Shown: positions 53,137-63,471 of the stretch, in pieces
How the letters are laid out: each line of letters begins with the position of its first letter
Position numbering within the stretch: the stretch's first letter is position 1
Assembly: GCF_014163735.1 (NCBI RefSeq)
Contig: NZ_JACJDV010000004.1
Location: 1 to 64,000 of the forward strand
Origin: Shewanella sp. SR44-3
GTDB lineage: Bacteria > Pseudomonadota > Gammaproteobacteria > Enterobacterales > Shewanellaceae
Reading direction: 5' to 3'
Length of the DNA: 64,000 bases
Position numbers and translations under genes: made by a program
The notes under the pieces: generated by a model
What the model was told of the DNA's origin: nothing
Seen by the model: only the letters and a program-made list of their open reading frames with translations
Database searches by the model: none

Positions 53137-54162
53137 TTAATCCCAGTTTAAGATCACTTTACCCGACTGACCTGAGCCCATGGCTTCAAAGCCTTGCTGG
53201 AAATCATCGATAGCAAAATGGTGGGTGATGATAGGCGATAAATCTAAGCCTGACTGGATCAAGCTGGCCATCTTGTACCAAGTCTCAAACATTTCTCGGC
53301 CATAGATGCCTTTAATGATAAGCCCTTTGAAAATAACCTTGCTCCAGTCGATAGCCATGTCACCGCCAGGAATACCTAGCATAGCAATCTTGCCGCCGTG
53401 ATTCATGGTATCTAGCATGCCATGAAACGCAGATGGGACACCGGACATTTCAAGGCCCACGTCAAAACCTTCAGTCATGCCTAAATCGCTCATCACATCT
53501 TTTAAGCTTTCTTTAGAGACGTTTACCGCACGAGTGGCACCCATTTTACGAGCAAGCTCTAAGCGATATTCGTTCACATCAGTGATCACTACGTGACGAG
53601 CACCTACGTGCTTACAGACTGCAGCGGCCATAATGCCTATAGGGCCAGCGCCAGTGATTAAGACATCTTCACCGACTAAATCGAACGATAAAGCTGTATG
53701 CACGGCATTGCCAAAAGGATCAAAAATAGCCGCTAGGTCGTCAGAGATATCAGCAGGAATTTTAAAGGCGTTAAATGCAGGGATAACTAAATATTCAGCA
53801 AATGAGCCTTCACGGTTCACGCCTACACCTGTGGTGTTACGGCATAGGTGGGTACGACCACCACGGCAGTTACGGCAATGTCCACAGGTGATATGACCTT
53901 CGCCAGAGACGCGATCGCCCACACTAAATCCGCGTACTTCAACGCCCATGTCGACCACTTCGCCAACATATTCATGACCAACAACCATAGGCACGGGGAT
54001 TGTTTTTTGTGCCCATTCGTCCCAGTGGTAAATGTGCATATCTGTGCCGCAGATGGCGGTTTTACGAATTTTAATTAATAGGTCGTTGTGACCCATTTCA
54101 GGCTTGGGCGCATCGACCATCCAAATGCCTTTTTCAGCTTTTAACTTACTTAATGCTTTCAT
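53137..54162 (-). CDS. tdh: L-threonine 3-dehydrogenase
   Basis: 341 residues, zinc-containing alcohol-dehydrogenase family. Catalytic-zinc motif [13 protein letters not shown] and GHEYVGEVV, structural-zinc cysteines in [19 protein letters not shown], and the NAD-binding [12 protein letters not shown]. Oxidises threonine to 2-amino-3-ketobutyrate, which Kbl then cleaves. The start ATG lies 38 bases after the kbl stop. Confidence 0.97.
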   Translation of the reverse strand: MKALSKLKAEKGIWMVDAPKPEMGHNDLLIKIRKTAICGTDMHIYHWDEWAQKTIPVPMVVGHEYVGEVVDMGVEVRGFSVGDRVSGEGHITCGHCRNCRGGRTHLCRNTTGVGVNREGSFAEYLVIPAFNAFKIPADISDDLAAIFDPFGNAVHTALSFDLVGEDVLITGAGPIGIMAAAVCKHVGARHVVITDVNEYRLELARKMGATRAVNVSKESLKDVMSDLGMTEGFDVGLEMSGVPSAFHGMLDTMNHGGKIAMLGIPGGDMAIDWSKVIFKGLIIKGIYGREMFETWYKMASLIQSGLDLSPIITHHFAIDDFQQGFEAMGSGQSGKVILNWD

Positions 54163-54200
54163 AATTTTTCCTAAGAAATAACTGCCTAAGCAACTGCCTA

Positions 54201-55394
54201 TTAGATAATGCCCATGTCTTTACCAATACGAGTAAAGGCATCAATGGCTTTGTCTAGTTGAGCCCGTGTATGGGCGGCTGACATCTGGGTGCGAATACGG
54301 GCTTGGCCTTTAGGCACAACAGGGAAAGAGAAGCCAACCACGTAAATTTGTTCGGCTAATAAGCGGTTAGCAAAGTCACTGGCAAGTTTAGCATCACCTA
54401 TCATTACGGGTATGATGGCGTGATCGGCGCCGCCTAAGGTAAAGCCTGCAGTAGTCATCTGCTCGCGGAAATAACGGCTGTTCTCCCATACGGCTTCACG
54501 CAGGTCATGACCTGTTTTTAGCATTTCAAGTACATGAATTGAGGCGCTGACAATAGAGGGAGCTAAAGAGTTTGAGAATAAATACGGGCGTGAGCGTTGA
54601 CGTAACCATTCAACCACTTCTTTTTTCGCCGCAGTAAAGCCACCCGATGCGCCGCCTAAGGCCTTGCCTAAGGTACCTGTGATGATGTCCACTCTGTCCA
54701 TCACGTCGCAGTATTCATGGGTGCCACGGCCATTTTGACCGATAAAGCCAACGGCATGGGAGTCATCGACCATAACCAGTGCACCGTATTTATCGGCTAA
54801 ATCGCAGACACCTTTTAGGTTAGCAATAACGCCATCCATAGAGAATACGCCATCGGTGGCGATAAGAATATTGCGTGCACCCGCGGCTTGCGCGGCTTTT
54901 AGCTGCACTTCAAGATCGCTCATGTCATTGTTGGCGTAACGGAAGCGTTTAGCTTTACATAAACGCACACCATCGATAATTGAAGCATGGTTTAGGGCGT
55001 CTGACACTATGGCATCTTCGGCATCTAACAAGGTTTCAAATAAACCGGCGTTAGCATCGAAACAAGAAGAATAAAGAATGGTGTCTTCCATGCCTAAGAA
55101 TTCACTTAAACTTTTTTCAAGCTGTTTGTGGATATCTTGGGTACCACAGATAAAACGCACCGACGCCATACCAAATCCATGGCTGTTTAAGCCAGTTTGG
55201 GCGGCTTTAATCAGTTCTGGGTGGTTAGCTAATCCCAAGTAGTTGTTCGCACAGAAGTTGATCACTTCATTGTGATTTACTTGGATTGAGGTTTGCTGGG
55301 CCGAAGCAATAACGCGTTCGCTTTTGTATAAACCATCTGCTTTAACATCGGTTATTTGTTGATTGATACGTGCGTAAAATGAGGTAGATGCCAC
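54201..55394 (-). CDS. kbl: 2-amino-3-ketobutyrate CoA ligase
   Basis: 397 residues from a GTG start at 55394 chosen because AGGAG lies seven bases upstream and the protein then begins [14 protein letters not shown], like other Kbl proteins; the ATG at 55460 would add 22 unrelated residues. PLP-dependent alpha-oxoamine synthase family: [16 protein letters not shown], the PLP-lysine region [12 protein letters not shown], and [18 protein letters not shown]. Yields glycine and acetyl-CoA from threonine with Tdh. Confidence 0.96.
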   Translation of the reverse strand: MASTSFYARINQQITDVKADGLYKSERVIASAQQTSIQVNHNEVINFCANNYLGLANHPELIKAAQTGLNSHGFGMASVRFICGTQDIHKQLEKSLSEFLGMEDTILYSSCFDANAGLFETLLDAEDAIVSDALNHASIIDGVRLCKAKRFRYANNDMSDLEVQLKAAQAAGARNILIATDGVFSMDGVIANLKGVCDLADKYGALVMVDDSHAVGFIGQNGRGTHEYCDVMDRVDIITGTLGKALGGASGGFTAAKKEVVEWLRQRSRPYLFSNSLAPSIVSASIHVLEMLKTGHDLREAVWENSRYFREQMTTAGFTLGGADHAIIPVMIGDAKLASDFANRLLAEQIYVVGFSFPVVPKGQARIRTQMSAAHTRAQLDKAIDAFTRIGKDMGII

Positions 55395-55612
55395 CAGATT
55401 TCTCCTAGGTATTTTTATAGGGAATTGTTGGCATTCTAACCTGTATTGAGACTGCTCCACAGTATTTTTTAAACAGGACAGAGCAGCTGAAGACGTCAGC
55501 AGGAACGCTTGGTTTACAGATTAGAAATTCTAATAAAAATTGTGGCTAGCTGATGAGGGGGCAGCCAGATTTAAGCTGGACTGCCGTTCAACTATAGGGC
55601 CGGTATTAAAAT

Positions 55613-56260
55613 TTATGAGTTATCTTCCAAGGCTAATGCTCGGTAGTGTTGCTCTAAGTGTTTGAAGGTCTCGATAGCGTCGCTGGTGGAGTAAGCTTTA
55701 AACAGCATTAACACTCTAAGTAGGCCTTCATAGAGAGACGACTTAGTAATATTGGCAGCTCCAGAATAAGTGAGTTGGTTACTTATCCAAAAGCCTGCAA
55801 TCATACGTATGGTGTCTGCCAGAGGGGTGATTTCATCATCGGCGATATTCAGAACCTTATCTTTTTTCAGCTGAGTTAAAATATTACTGCTGCGTGCCAG
55901 TACTTGCTGCTGAATGCTCAGGTATTTGCGTTTAAGCTCTTCATCGCGGCCTAAAATGGTCACTAAATTGGCGTACATAAAGCGGAATTTCCATAAGGTG
56001 TAAAACAGGGCATCGAAGTAGCCCATCAATAGCGCCATATCTACTTCTTTGTTCTCGTAGGGCTGAAATCCTTTCTCTAAATGCTGCTGATATAAATCAA
56101 AAATAGAGCGAATAATGTCTTCTTTATTACGAAAATGATAATACAAATTACCAGGGCTCATACCCAAATGGGCGGCAATATGGTTGGTGGTGATGCCTGG
56201 CTCACCATTTAAATTAAACAGCTCTAAGCTGGCATGCACTATGCGGTCACGGGTCTTCAT
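55613..56260 (-). CDS. TetR-family regulator, copy 1 of a tandem pair
   Basis: 215 residues from ATG 56260, with TAGGA upstream; the longer frame to 56335 adds 25 dissimilar residues not shared with its paralogue. TetR helix-turn-helix GITTNHIAAHLGMSPGNLYYHFRNKEDIIRS. The ligand domain shows LWKFRFMYANLVTILGRD. About half of all residues match the neighbouring gene at 56436, so the two arose by tandem duplication. Ligand and targets unknown. It lies 42 bases... of promoter-like sequence from its paralogue's stop end and reads the same way. Confidence 0.85.
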   Translation of the reverse strand: MKTRDRIVHASLELFNLNGEPGITTNHIAAHLGMSPGNLYYHFRNKEDIIRSIFDLYQQHLEKGFQPYENKEVDMALLMGYFDALFYTLWKFRFMYANLVTILGRDEELKRKYLSIQQQVLARSSNILTQLKKDKVLNIADDEITPLADTIRMIAGFWISNQLTYSGAANITKSSLYEGLLRVLMLFKAYSTSDAIETFKHLEQHYRALALEDNS

Positions 56261-56435
56261 CTCATTCCTATTTATTATTAAGTTATTCTCATTCCATTGA
56301 GATTGAGGCGCGCTATATCCAATCAGGGTAAGCAAGAAAGGGTAAAGTTAAAGTATTTACACTTATTCAAGTGTATGGCGCTAAAAGGATTTTGACTATA
56401 GTAGAAATAGGGTATTTAGGCATATACCCTCAAGG

Positions 56436-57140
56436 TCAGACCACTAGCGTGAGTGGTTCTGGCATGCAGCTGCAGGGCTTGGCATCACTATTTTTAGTTG
56501 TTTGTCCTGCAGCTAGGCGCTGATAATGGTGCTCTAGTTGAGTAAAAACTTGTTTGGAATCTTGAGTTGCATGAGCTTTAAAAATCATGATCACTCTTAG
56601 TAAACCTTCGTACAGTGATGCTTGGCAAATGGTGCCATAGATAGAGTGTGTTTGTTTATAATCAACCCAAAAGCAGGCAATCATACGCATAGTATCGGCT
56701 AGAGGGGTGACTTTTTCGGGATCGATATCGAGCATATTGTCATGTTTTAATTTGGCTAAAATGTTGCTCGATCTCTGCAGTGCTTTCTGTTGTACGATTT
56801 GGTAGCGTTTCAGCAAGCTTTGATCTCGATTAAGGATATCGGTCAAGTTGGCATAGAGAAAACGAAATTTCCACAGAGTGTCGAACATGGTGTCGAAATA
56901 GCCAATTAACAGGGGAACATCAACATTATCCGTTTTATATAGCTGAAACCCAGAATCAAGGTGTGATTCATACAAGCTGAAAATAGAGCTGATGATGTCC
57001 TCTTTATTGCGAAAGTGGTAATAAAGATTGCCTGGGCTTATGTTAAGGAAAGCGGCTATATGGTTGGTGGTGATGTTACGTTCTCCTTGTTCGTTAAACA
57101 GGTTTAGGCTGGTGTGCACAATTTTGTCACGGGTTTTCAT
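56436..57140 (-). CDS. TetR-family regulator, copy 2 of a tandem pair
   Basis: 234 residues. The N-terminus MKTRDKIVHTSLNLFNEQGE and the HTH NITTNHIAAFLNISPGNLYY, then HFRNKEDII, are nearly those of its neighbour. The ligand domain is clearly paralogous (LWKFRFLYANLTDILNRD) but the C-terminal 20 residues differ, including a Cys pair CSCM. Same strand, 176 bases upstream of copy 1. Both upstream gaps hold short A+T-rich regions where regulators of this type often act on themselves. Confidence 0.85.
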   Translation of the reverse strand: MKTRDKIVHTSLNLFNEQGERNITTNHIAAFLNISPGNLYYHFRNKEDIISSIFSLYESHLDSGFQLYKTDNVDVPLLIGYFDTMFDTLWKFRFLYANLTDILNRDQSLLKRYQIVQQKALQRSSNILAKLKHDNMLDIDPEKVTPLADTMRMIACFWVDYKQTHSIYGTICQASLYEGLLRVIMIFKAHATQDSKQVFTQLEHHYQRLAAGQTTKNSDAKPCSCMPEPLTLVV

Positions 57141-57332
57141 GGGCGTATGCGCTTATATGCTGAGATATTAATATAACAAAGAATATAGCCATGAAGCGCA
57201 ACCAAGATTGTGAGTCAGGTGGCAAAACGAGTGTATGAGTAGATTTTAGCGCTTTTTAGTGGGTTATTTTGTTGGCTGTGCTGGGTCATGTTAATATCTG
57301 CGGATTAATTCTATGCTGCTGTAATCCATTTG

Positions 57333-58601
57333 ATGAATCGCCATTTATATTCAATTCTACTTTATCTTCTGTCTCCCTTATTACTGGCTTATTTAAGCTT
57401 GCGAGCCTTCAAAAGCCCAGATTATCGTGGCCGCTGGGGTGAGCGTTTTGGTTTCAGCAAGTTAAAGCCAACCCAAGTGTTGATCCATAGCGTTTCCATG
57501 GGGGAAACCTTGGCGGCAATACCTTTGGTTAAAGCTTTGATGAAGGCCCATCCTGAGTGGCGTTTTACCATTACCACCACCAGTCCAACAGGCTCGGCGC
57601 AGGTAATAAAAGCATTTGGCGATACAGTGCAGCATTGCTACTTACCGTTCGACCTTCCCTTTAGTGTTAGACGTTTTTTACGTCAATTAAGCCCTGAGTT
57701 GTGCATCATTATGGAGACTGAGTTATGGCCTAATTTGCTTCATCAGGCACATAATCTAGGCTGTAAGCTAGTGTTAGCTAACGCTCGTTTATCGCAAAAG
57801 TCTGCGAATAACCATGCTCGTTTTCCTGAATTAAATCGGCCAATGCTGCAATCATTGACAGCCATTGCGGTGCAGACTCAGGTAGAGGCAGAGCGTTTTA
57901 TCGCTCTGGGCGTTGATGCGAGCCGAGTGCAAGTTTGCGGCAGTTTAAAATTTGATATACAGATTGATGAACTTAAACGCCAGCAAGCGACAGCGCTGCG
58001 CCAACAGTGGCGGCGAACCTATGTACCTGTGTGGGTTGCAGGCAGCGTCCATCCGGGAGAATTTGCAGCGGTATTGGCCGCCCATCAACAGCTTTTGGCG
58101 CGCTTTCCGCGGGCGTTACTTATTATGGCACCGCGCCATCCTGAGCAATTTGAGCTGGCAGCCAGCAGTATCAGTCAAGCTGGATTGCAATTAGTCAGGC
58201 GTAGCGCTGAAGTTGGCATAAGTGGTGATACTCAAGTGCTGCTTGGGGATACCATGGGCGAGTTATTGATGCTTTATGGTTGTGCTGATCATGCTTTTGT
58301 GGGCGGCACCTTGATTGAAAATGGTGGCCATAATCCGTTAGAGCCAGCGGCGATGGGGCTTTCTGTTTGTGTTGGCCCTCATCATTGGGATTTTGTGCAA
58401 ATAACAGCGCTATTGGCTGATGCAGGTGGCTTAACTGTGGTGACTTCGGCTGACAAGTTGGCTGAGCGATTATTAAGTTTATTTGAGCAACCCGAGATGG
58501 CTCAGAAAGCCTCTGCTGCAGCACTTAGTGTTGTTACCAATAATCGCGGTGCCTTGGCCAAACAGTTGGCAGTCATTGAGGCTATTTACTTGATAAAATA
58601 A
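57333..58601 (+). CDS. waaA: WaaA, Kdo transferase of lipid A core
   Basis: 422 residues from ATG 57333; a TTG one codon earlier is possible. N-terminal membrane anchor (LYSILLYLLSPLLLAYLSLR) then a GT30 glycosyltransferase with SVSMGETLAAIPLVKAL, METELWPNLLHQA, and C-terminal GTLIENGGHNPLEPAAMGL. It adds Kdo residues from CMP-Kdo to lipid IVA, the first step of the lipopolysaccharide core. No clear ribosome site was found. Confidence 0.95.
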   Translation: MNRHLYSILLYLLSPLLLAYLSLRAFKSPDYRGRWGERFGFSKLKPTQVLIHSVSMGETLAAIPLVKALMKAHPEWRFTITTTSPTGSAQVIKAFGDTVQHCYLPFDLPFSVRRFLRQLSPELCIIMETELWPNLLHQAHNLGCKLVLANARLSQKSANNHARFPELNRPMLQSLTAIAVQTQVEAERFIALGVDASRVQVCGSLKFDIQIDELKRQQATALRQQWRRTYVPVWVAGSVHPGEFAAVLAAHQQLLARFPRALLIMAPRHPEQFELAASSISQAGLQLVRRSAEVGISGDTQVLLGDTMGELLMLYGCADHAFVGGTLIENGGHNPLEPAAMGLSVCVGPHHWDFVQITALLADAGGLTVVTSADKLAERLLSLFEQPEMAQKASAAALSVVTNNRGALAKQLAVIEAIYLIK

Positions 58602-58607
58602 TGCACA

Positions 58608-59345
58608 TTACTTCATGCTTGCTTGGTAGCCGGTCATTAACGACTGCCAATTATCCAGGCTGAAATTTAGGCTTGTAAGCTTTGCGTGCTCTTTGTTAAA
58701 TGAGCGCAGCAATCTTGCCAAATTAGCCTGTTGCCAGCTGCTTTGCTGCGGCCTTAACTCGCCGCGGTCGAAGTCGATAAGATAAAACTTATTAGCGTCA
58801 AACAAAATATTCTTGGCATTTAAGTCGGCGTGATACACGCCGCGTTGGTGGAACTGCGCCAAGGTTTCACCTAAAGCGTGCCATTGACTAGGAGTCAAAC
58901 CGTCACTGCTTAAGTGGGCCACTAAATCTTTTGCTAAAGGCACGCGCTCTATGATGATATCGGCACGGTACCAGATCCCAAAGCGCTCAACATTGGCGGC
59001 AATCGGGCGCGGCACCGCAAACCCTTCTTGGTAGAGCTTCTCAAGTAACGCAAGCTCTGCAACGGCGCGAGTGCGCTCAAGCCCAGTATAGATGTAAGCA
59101 TCCTTACTGAATTTTTCGATTAATCCACCGCGCCAGTAATGCCTGAGCACCCAGTGTTGTTCGCTGCCGCAGCGAGGGAAGTGCGCATTAGCCTGCACAA
59201 ACCAAGTGGTATAGCGACCTTTAGATTGACCGACAATGGCATCTTTATCTTGCCAATAAGCCATCGAAAACCCAGCAACAGGCAGAGCCTGAGCTTCATC
59301 TTGGCACCAAGCGATATGGCCTTTTTGCGTTGTTTTTATTTGCAT
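58608..59345 (-). CDS. kdkA: KdkA, 3-deoxy-D-manno-octulosonic acid kinase
   Basis: 245 residues of the lipopolysaccharide-kinase group. Kinase catalytic loop HADLNAKNILF and the metal aspartate in LIDFDRGELRP are present, with the N-terminal HYWRGGLIEKFSKDAYIY region. KdkA phosphorylates Kdo, typical of organisms with a single phosphorylated Kdo in the core, such as Haemophilus, Vibrio and Shewanella. It lies head to tail-facing with waaA, six bases apart at the 3' ends. Confidence 0.93.
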   Translation of the reverse strand: MQIKTTQKGHIAWCQDEAQALPVAGFSMAYWQDKDAIVGQSKGRYTTWFVQANAHFPRCGSEQHWVLRHYWRGGLIEKFSKDAYIYTGLERTRAVAELALLEKLYQEGFAVPRPIAANVERFGIWYRADIIIERVPLAKDLVAHLSSDGLTPSQWHALGETLAQFHQRGVYHADLNAKNILFDANKFYLIDFDRGELRPQQSSWQQANLARLLRSFNKEHAKLTSLNFSLDNWQSLMTGYQASMK

Positions 59346-59453
59346 GCTTTAATCACAAAAGCTGAGGGAACTAAGTGGATCGAAACCGTATTCTACATTA
59401 AGATCGCCATCTTGCGTTAACCTTCTCACGGACCATCAAACAAACGGCTGCCC

Positions 59454-60506
59454 ATGAAACCTGATTTTAGTTCAATGACTTCCCTGTGTTTATTACGCCT
59501 ATCCGCGATTGGTGATGTGTGTCATGCCGTGGCTATGGTGCAGGCCATTCAGCGCCAGTACCCAAAGCTTGCCATCACTTGGGTGATAGGTAAGGTCGAG
59601 TATCAGTTAATTAAGCATTTGCCTGGCGTTGAATTTGTTATTTTTGATAAATCCCAAGGTTGGCGCAGTTATGGCAATTTACGCAAGGCGCTCGCGGGGC
59701 AAAAGTTTGATGTCTTATTGCACATGCAAGTGGCGTTGCGGGCAAGCATTGCGTCCTTAATGATTAACGCAAAAATTCGTATTGGTTTTGATAAAGCCAG
59801 AGCCAAAGAAGGCCAGTGGCTGGTGACTAACCATACTATTGAACCGCAAACCACTCCCCATGTATTAGAAGGCTTTATGGGCTTTGCAAAGGCCTTAGGT
59901 GTTAGCGATTTACGCCCAAGTTGGCATATCCCCATCCCAGAGGCTGATGAACAATTTGCCCTGCAGTTGGTGGAAGGCATTGAGCCTGTGATGATCATTT
60001 GCGCCGCAGCCAGTAAGCCTGAGCGTAATTGGCTAGCTAAACGTTATGCCGCCGCAGCAGATCATATGGTGAACCGGGGTTATCGAGTGGTACTGTGCGG
60101 CGGGCCGACCCAGCAAGAGCGGCAATTAGCCCGTGATATCGAGTTGGCAAGCGATCAATTATTAGAAAACCTCGTGGGTAAAACTTCGCTGACCCAGCTG
60201 TTAGCCGTATTGAAGCATGCCGATGTGGTGCTGTCTCCTGACACTGGGCCTGCGCACATGGCAGTAACCCAAGGCACGGCTGTGATTGGGCTTTATGCAC
60301 ATTCAAATCCTGGGCGCACAGGCCCCTATTTATCCCTTGATAGGGTGGTGAGTGTGTATGAGCAGGCCATAACCGGCCAATTTGACGGTGAAGTCCCTTG
60401 GGGTACACGGGCCAAAGGCGCGGAATTAATGCAATTAATCAGCGTTGAGCAAGTGATAAATAGCCTAGATGAATTCATTGTTAGCGGCGCAAATAAGCTT
60501 AGTTAA
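59454..60506 (+). CDS. GT9 family glycosyltransferase, heptosyltransferase-type
   Basis: 350 residues; ATG at 59454 with a possible internal start at 59475. GT9 motifs: LLRLSAIGDVCHAVAMVQAI near the N-terminus, and LVGKTSLTQLLAVLKHADVV, then SPDTGPAHMAVTQGTAVIGL towards the C-terminus. Members add L,D-heptose from ADP-heptose to the core. I cannot tell whether it is WaaC, WaaF or a later heptosyltransferase. Divergent from kdkA. Confidence 0.88.
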   Translation: MKPDFSSMTSLCLLRLSAIGDVCHAVAMVQAIQRQYPKLAITWVIGKVEYQLIKHLPGVEFVIFDKSQGWRSYGNLRKALAGQKFDVLLHMQVALRASIASLMINAKIRIGFDKARAKEGQWLVTNHTIEPQTTPHVLEGFMGFAKALGVSDLRPSWHIPIPEADEQFALQLVEGIEPVMIICAAASKPERNWLAKRYAAAADHMVNRGYRVVLCGGPTQQERQLARDIELASDQLLENLVGKTSLTQLLAVLKHADVVLSPDTGPAHMAVTQGTAVIGLYAHSNPGRTGPYLSLDRVVSVYEQAITGQFDGEVPWGTRAKGAELMQLISVEQVINSLDEFIVSGANKLS

Positions 60507-60581
60507 ACTTGCCCTAATAGTTCGGCTCACATAGACTCGTGCTCAGCATGGGTTGTAAGTATACAAAAGTAAGGTGAAAGC

Positions 60582-61337
60582 GTGGAAACTAAAAGTGTCT
60601 CATTTGTTTTAACTAGCTGTAATCGTTTTGATTTACTAGAAGAAACCTTAATCAGTTTCTTTAAGTTTAATACTTACCCCATTGCCCAATACATTATTAT
60701 TGAGGACAGCCATAATCTCGATAAGCTCAACAAGGTGCTGGCTAAGTTTCCAGAAATAGATTTTGTGGTACTTAATAATGAGCCACAACTGGGGCAAATG
60801 CGCAGTATCGACAGAGCGTACAGTAAAGTGACCTCAGATTATATTTTCCACTGTGAAGACGATTGGGAGTTTTACCGCAAAAGCTTTATTGAAGATTCAT
60901 TTAAGGTATTAGACACCGACGAGAAAGTGGTCACAGTGTGGCTGCGTGAGCAAAACGACACCAATGAGCATCCGGTAGAACCTGAGCTATTTGAATGCAC
61001 TGATCCACAAGGTCGCAGCTATCAAATTATGCAGCGCAATCATCAACGCCGCGCGGGCTCAGCTCTGTGGCATGGCTTTACCTTAAACCCAGGTTTGCGC
61101 CGCACTAAAGACTACCAACTTATTGCCCCCATTGGCGACATGGCTGGTGAACATGCCATGAATGAAATATACCATCAGCACGGCTTTAAAGGCGCGATTT
61201 TTCCAACGGGTTATGTGCACCACATTGGCTACCACAGGGGCATACGGTATAAGGTTGGCCAAAGTAAACTCGCCAAAGACTTCTCAGTAGGTTGGAAGCG
61301 CATTAAAGCTAAAGCCTGCCAGATTTTGGGGATCTAA
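60582..61337 (+). CDS. GT2-type glycosyltransferase, lipopolysaccharide locus
   Basis: 251 residues from a GTG start with AAGGTG upstream. GT2 fold: SFVLTSCNRFDLLEETL, the donor-binding acidic pair in HCEDDWEFYRK, and a C-terminal region PIGDMAGEHAMNEIYHQHGF. Acceptor and donor unknown. 75 bases downstream of the GT9 gene on the same strand, and followed by a terminator. Confidence 0.8.
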   Translation: METKSVSFVLTSCNRFDLLEETLISFFKFNTYPIAQYIIIEDSHNLDKLNKVLAKFPEIDFVVLNNEPQLGQMRSIDRAYSKVTSDYIFHCEDDWEFYRKSFIEDSFKVLDTDEKVVTVWLREQNDTNEHPVEPELFECTDPQGRSYQIMQRNHQRRAGSALWHGFTLNPGLRRTKDYQLIAPIGDMAGEHAMNEIYHQHGFKGAIFPTGYVHHIGYHRGIRYKVGQSKLAKDFSVGWKRIKAKACQILGI

Positions 61338-61353
61338 ATATTCTTGCCGTCAT

Positions 61354-61387
61354 AAGGCCCTGATACTTGCATATGGGCCTTCTTTTT
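61354..61387 (+). terminator. Terminator after the GT2 gene
   Basis: AAGGCCC and GGGCCTT pair across a 14-base loop, followed by CTTTTT. It ends the GT9-GT2 unit. Confidence 0.65.
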
Positions 61388-61408
61388 CGGTTGGCTGAGC
61401 CTCTTGGA

Positions 61409-62248
61409 CTAGTGCTGGCTTTCTAACTGCGTGGGCTTGTGATGGTTAAGAACCATGAATTCATTAAGACCTTTTTCACACCAAGCCAACGAATGTTTGC
61501 TGGTTGCATCGAAGAGATCTTGGTTATATGCCGCCATGCTTTTTGAACTTTCCTTGTGGTAAATGTGATAAGCGACAGCAGTAAATTTCACTTCATTATT
61601 GAGTAGCCCTGAATTAACCAGTCGAATACAAAACTCTTTGTCTTCCGCTCCCCAGCCTACAAAAGCAGCATTAAACCCGTTTACTCTTATCGCATCTTCA
61701 CGCCAAAAAGAAAGGTTGCATGAATGCACGCCAGCCACACTTTTTGTTTTCTTGCTGAATAGTTTAGATAATGATGTAGACCTGAAAGCGGCCTCCCTTC
61801 CTCTAGCAATTCCCTTAGACAGTCGAGAAGGCATAGTGTCAGTGTTCAAAATGGATCTTGAGTAGGCTTCAGATAGCCGAGCTCTTTTTCCTGAAATAAA
61901 ACATCCAGGAACAGCGCGTGCCATGTGATCGGCGATAAAACGTTCATCCATTATAATATCGCCATCGATACAGATTATGTATTTAGATGTCGCCTTAGAT
62001 ATGGCTAGATTTCTACTTCTCGACACTCGAAACCCTTCATCGGCTTGCCAGCTGTGAAGCAGTTTAATGCCGAGTTTTTCTACTGAAGATTGGTATTTTT
62101 CTATTAATAACTTAGTTTCAGATGTTGAACCATCATCGGCGATAATAACCTCATTCGGTAAGCGTGATTGAGATAGTAGGCTCTGTAGAGTCTTATCTAG
62201 TGCCGCTGGCCAATTGTAAGTCGTTATTATTAGCGTTACTGTGCTCAT
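61409..62248 (-). CDS. GT2-type glycosyltransferase with C-terminal GT7-like segment
   Basis: 279 residues from ATG 62248 (MSTVTLIITTYNW); a 16-codon extension to 62296 lacks conserved character. DGS and DGD acidic motifs (IIADDGST, IICIDGDIIMDERF) mark the nucleotide-sugar site, and the C-terminal AFVGWGAEDKEFCIRLVNSG is the galactosyltransferase (GT7-C) motif. Probably modifies the outer core or a surface glycan. Opposite strand to the previous gene. Confidence 0.82.
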   Translation of the reverse strand: MSTVTLIITTYNWPAALDKTLQSLLSQSRLPNEVIIADDGSTSETKLLIEKYQSSVEKLGIKLLHSWQADEGFRVSRSRNLAISKATSKYIICIDGDIIMDERFIADHMARAVPGCFISGKRARLSEAYSRSILNTDTMPSRLSKGIARGREAAFRSTSLSKLFSKKTKSVAGVHSCNLSFWREDAIRVNGFNAAFVGWGAEDKEFCIRLVNSGLLNNEVKFTAVAYHIYHKESSKSMAAYNQDLFDATSKHSLAWCEKGLNEFMVLNHHKPTQLESQH

Positions 62249-62525
62249 CTTATAAATTCCATTTATAAACGTTTTTTTGAGCAGGGATTCTAACAAAAGA
62301 TTATTATAATAGTTAGCTGTGAGCGAGAATTTATGGTGTAAATTACTGATTTTTCGATGGTTGCTGCTAATTTGTTACGTGATTACGTGTGGGCAGATAA
62401 TGTTACTGGATATTTATTGTCACCATATCTGTTGGAAAGTCAGCTAGACACAAATGAAGATGCAAAATATTACCTATTACACTAAAAATTGCATCTACTA
62501 GCAAAATGTATAAATGCTGCAGTTA

Positions 62526-63281
62526 TTATCGTTTATTTTTTTGATGATTTTCAAACAGCTTGGCTTCCTTAAGGAAGGCGTAATAGGCTTCCATGACCGC
62601 CAAGATAAAACCGCGGCGCCCTGAGAAGATTTTACGCTGTAAAAGGTATTCTTTGATAAACACTAAGGGCACGATAAGGAATAACTTAAGGTTTGAAAAG
62701 GATTTACCTTTAGCAAACTTCTCATCGGCTTTGAGGGTCGAATAAGTATTGTTCTTGCTGGTGATGGCGGCAATTGAGTCATAACCGTAATGGTTAAATA
62801 CCTGATTGATGAAGATTTCCTTGCCATCGACTGTGGCGCTCTCGTGGGCTAAGCGGGAGTCGTCGAAGAAGGATTTAGACTTTTTATAGAGTCTGTGATT
62901 GTTGGGTTTTTTACTTAAGCGAGATAATGGCTTGCCAATAAAAATATCATTACGCCAAAAACGCACGCTATCAGCCTTATCTTGTTCGATAATCTCTTTA
63001 AACGCGGCAATTAGCTGTGGATTTATTTCTTCATCGCCATCTAAATTTAATACCCATTCATTACGGCACAAACTCATGGCATATTGCTTTTGCTTGGCAT
63101 AGCCTTGCCATTCATGGCTGAAAATAGTCGCGCCAAACTGCTCGGCTATGGCAAGGGTGTTATCTGTGCTGCCAGAATCCACCAATATCACTTCATCCAT
63201 GTCTTTGACGCTAGCTAGGGTTTTCGCTATGTGTTTCTCTTCGTTTTTAGTGATGATGAATACACTGATAGGTAAGGTCAT
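62526..63281 (-). CDS. GT2-type glycosyltransferase, WaaE/LgtF-like
   Basis: 251 residues from ATG 63281 (MTLPISVFIITKNEEKHIAK); 14 codons further upstream are less likely. DSGSTDN and LNLDGDEEINPQL are the classical WaaE/LgtF motifs, and the C-terminal hydrophobic stretch LKLFLIVPLVFIKEYLLQRK is typical of this group, which adds glucose to the inner-core heptose. The 277-base gap before it holds only A+T-rich sequence with a TTATAAA/TTTATAA hairpin at its right edge. Confidence 0.85.
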   Translation of the reverse strand: MTLPISVFIITKNEEKHIAKTLASVKDMDEVILVDSGSTDNTLAIAEQFGATIFSHEWQGYAKQKQYAMSLCRNEWVLNLDGDEEINPQLIAAFKEIIEQDKADSVRFWRNDIFIGKPLSRLSKKPNNHRLYKKSKSFFDDSRLAHESATVDGKEIFINQVFNHYGYDSIAAITSKNNTYSTLKADEKFAKGKSFSNLKLFLIVPLVFIKEYLLQRKIFSGRRGFILAVMEAYYAFLKEAKLFENHQKNKR

Positions 63282-63471
63282 GGGGTCGGCTTCTTTGATC
63301 GTTAATGGCAATAAAGACGGCAATTATACCCAATCACGCTTAATTTAGAAGCTAAGAGTTACCCCGTTTATACCGTCCAGCGGTTATTTATTTGCTTGCG
63401 AGTAAGAGTTCAGGGTTAGTAAAAAACTGTGTTAAAATGCGCCTTTGCAAAATTAACTGTGGTTGGTTTCC

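Noticed and set aside
55560-55590. Hairpin GGCAGCCAG/CTGGACTGCC as terminator of the TetR gene
   Set aside because: The stem has a bulge and no U-run on either strand; it could be incidental.
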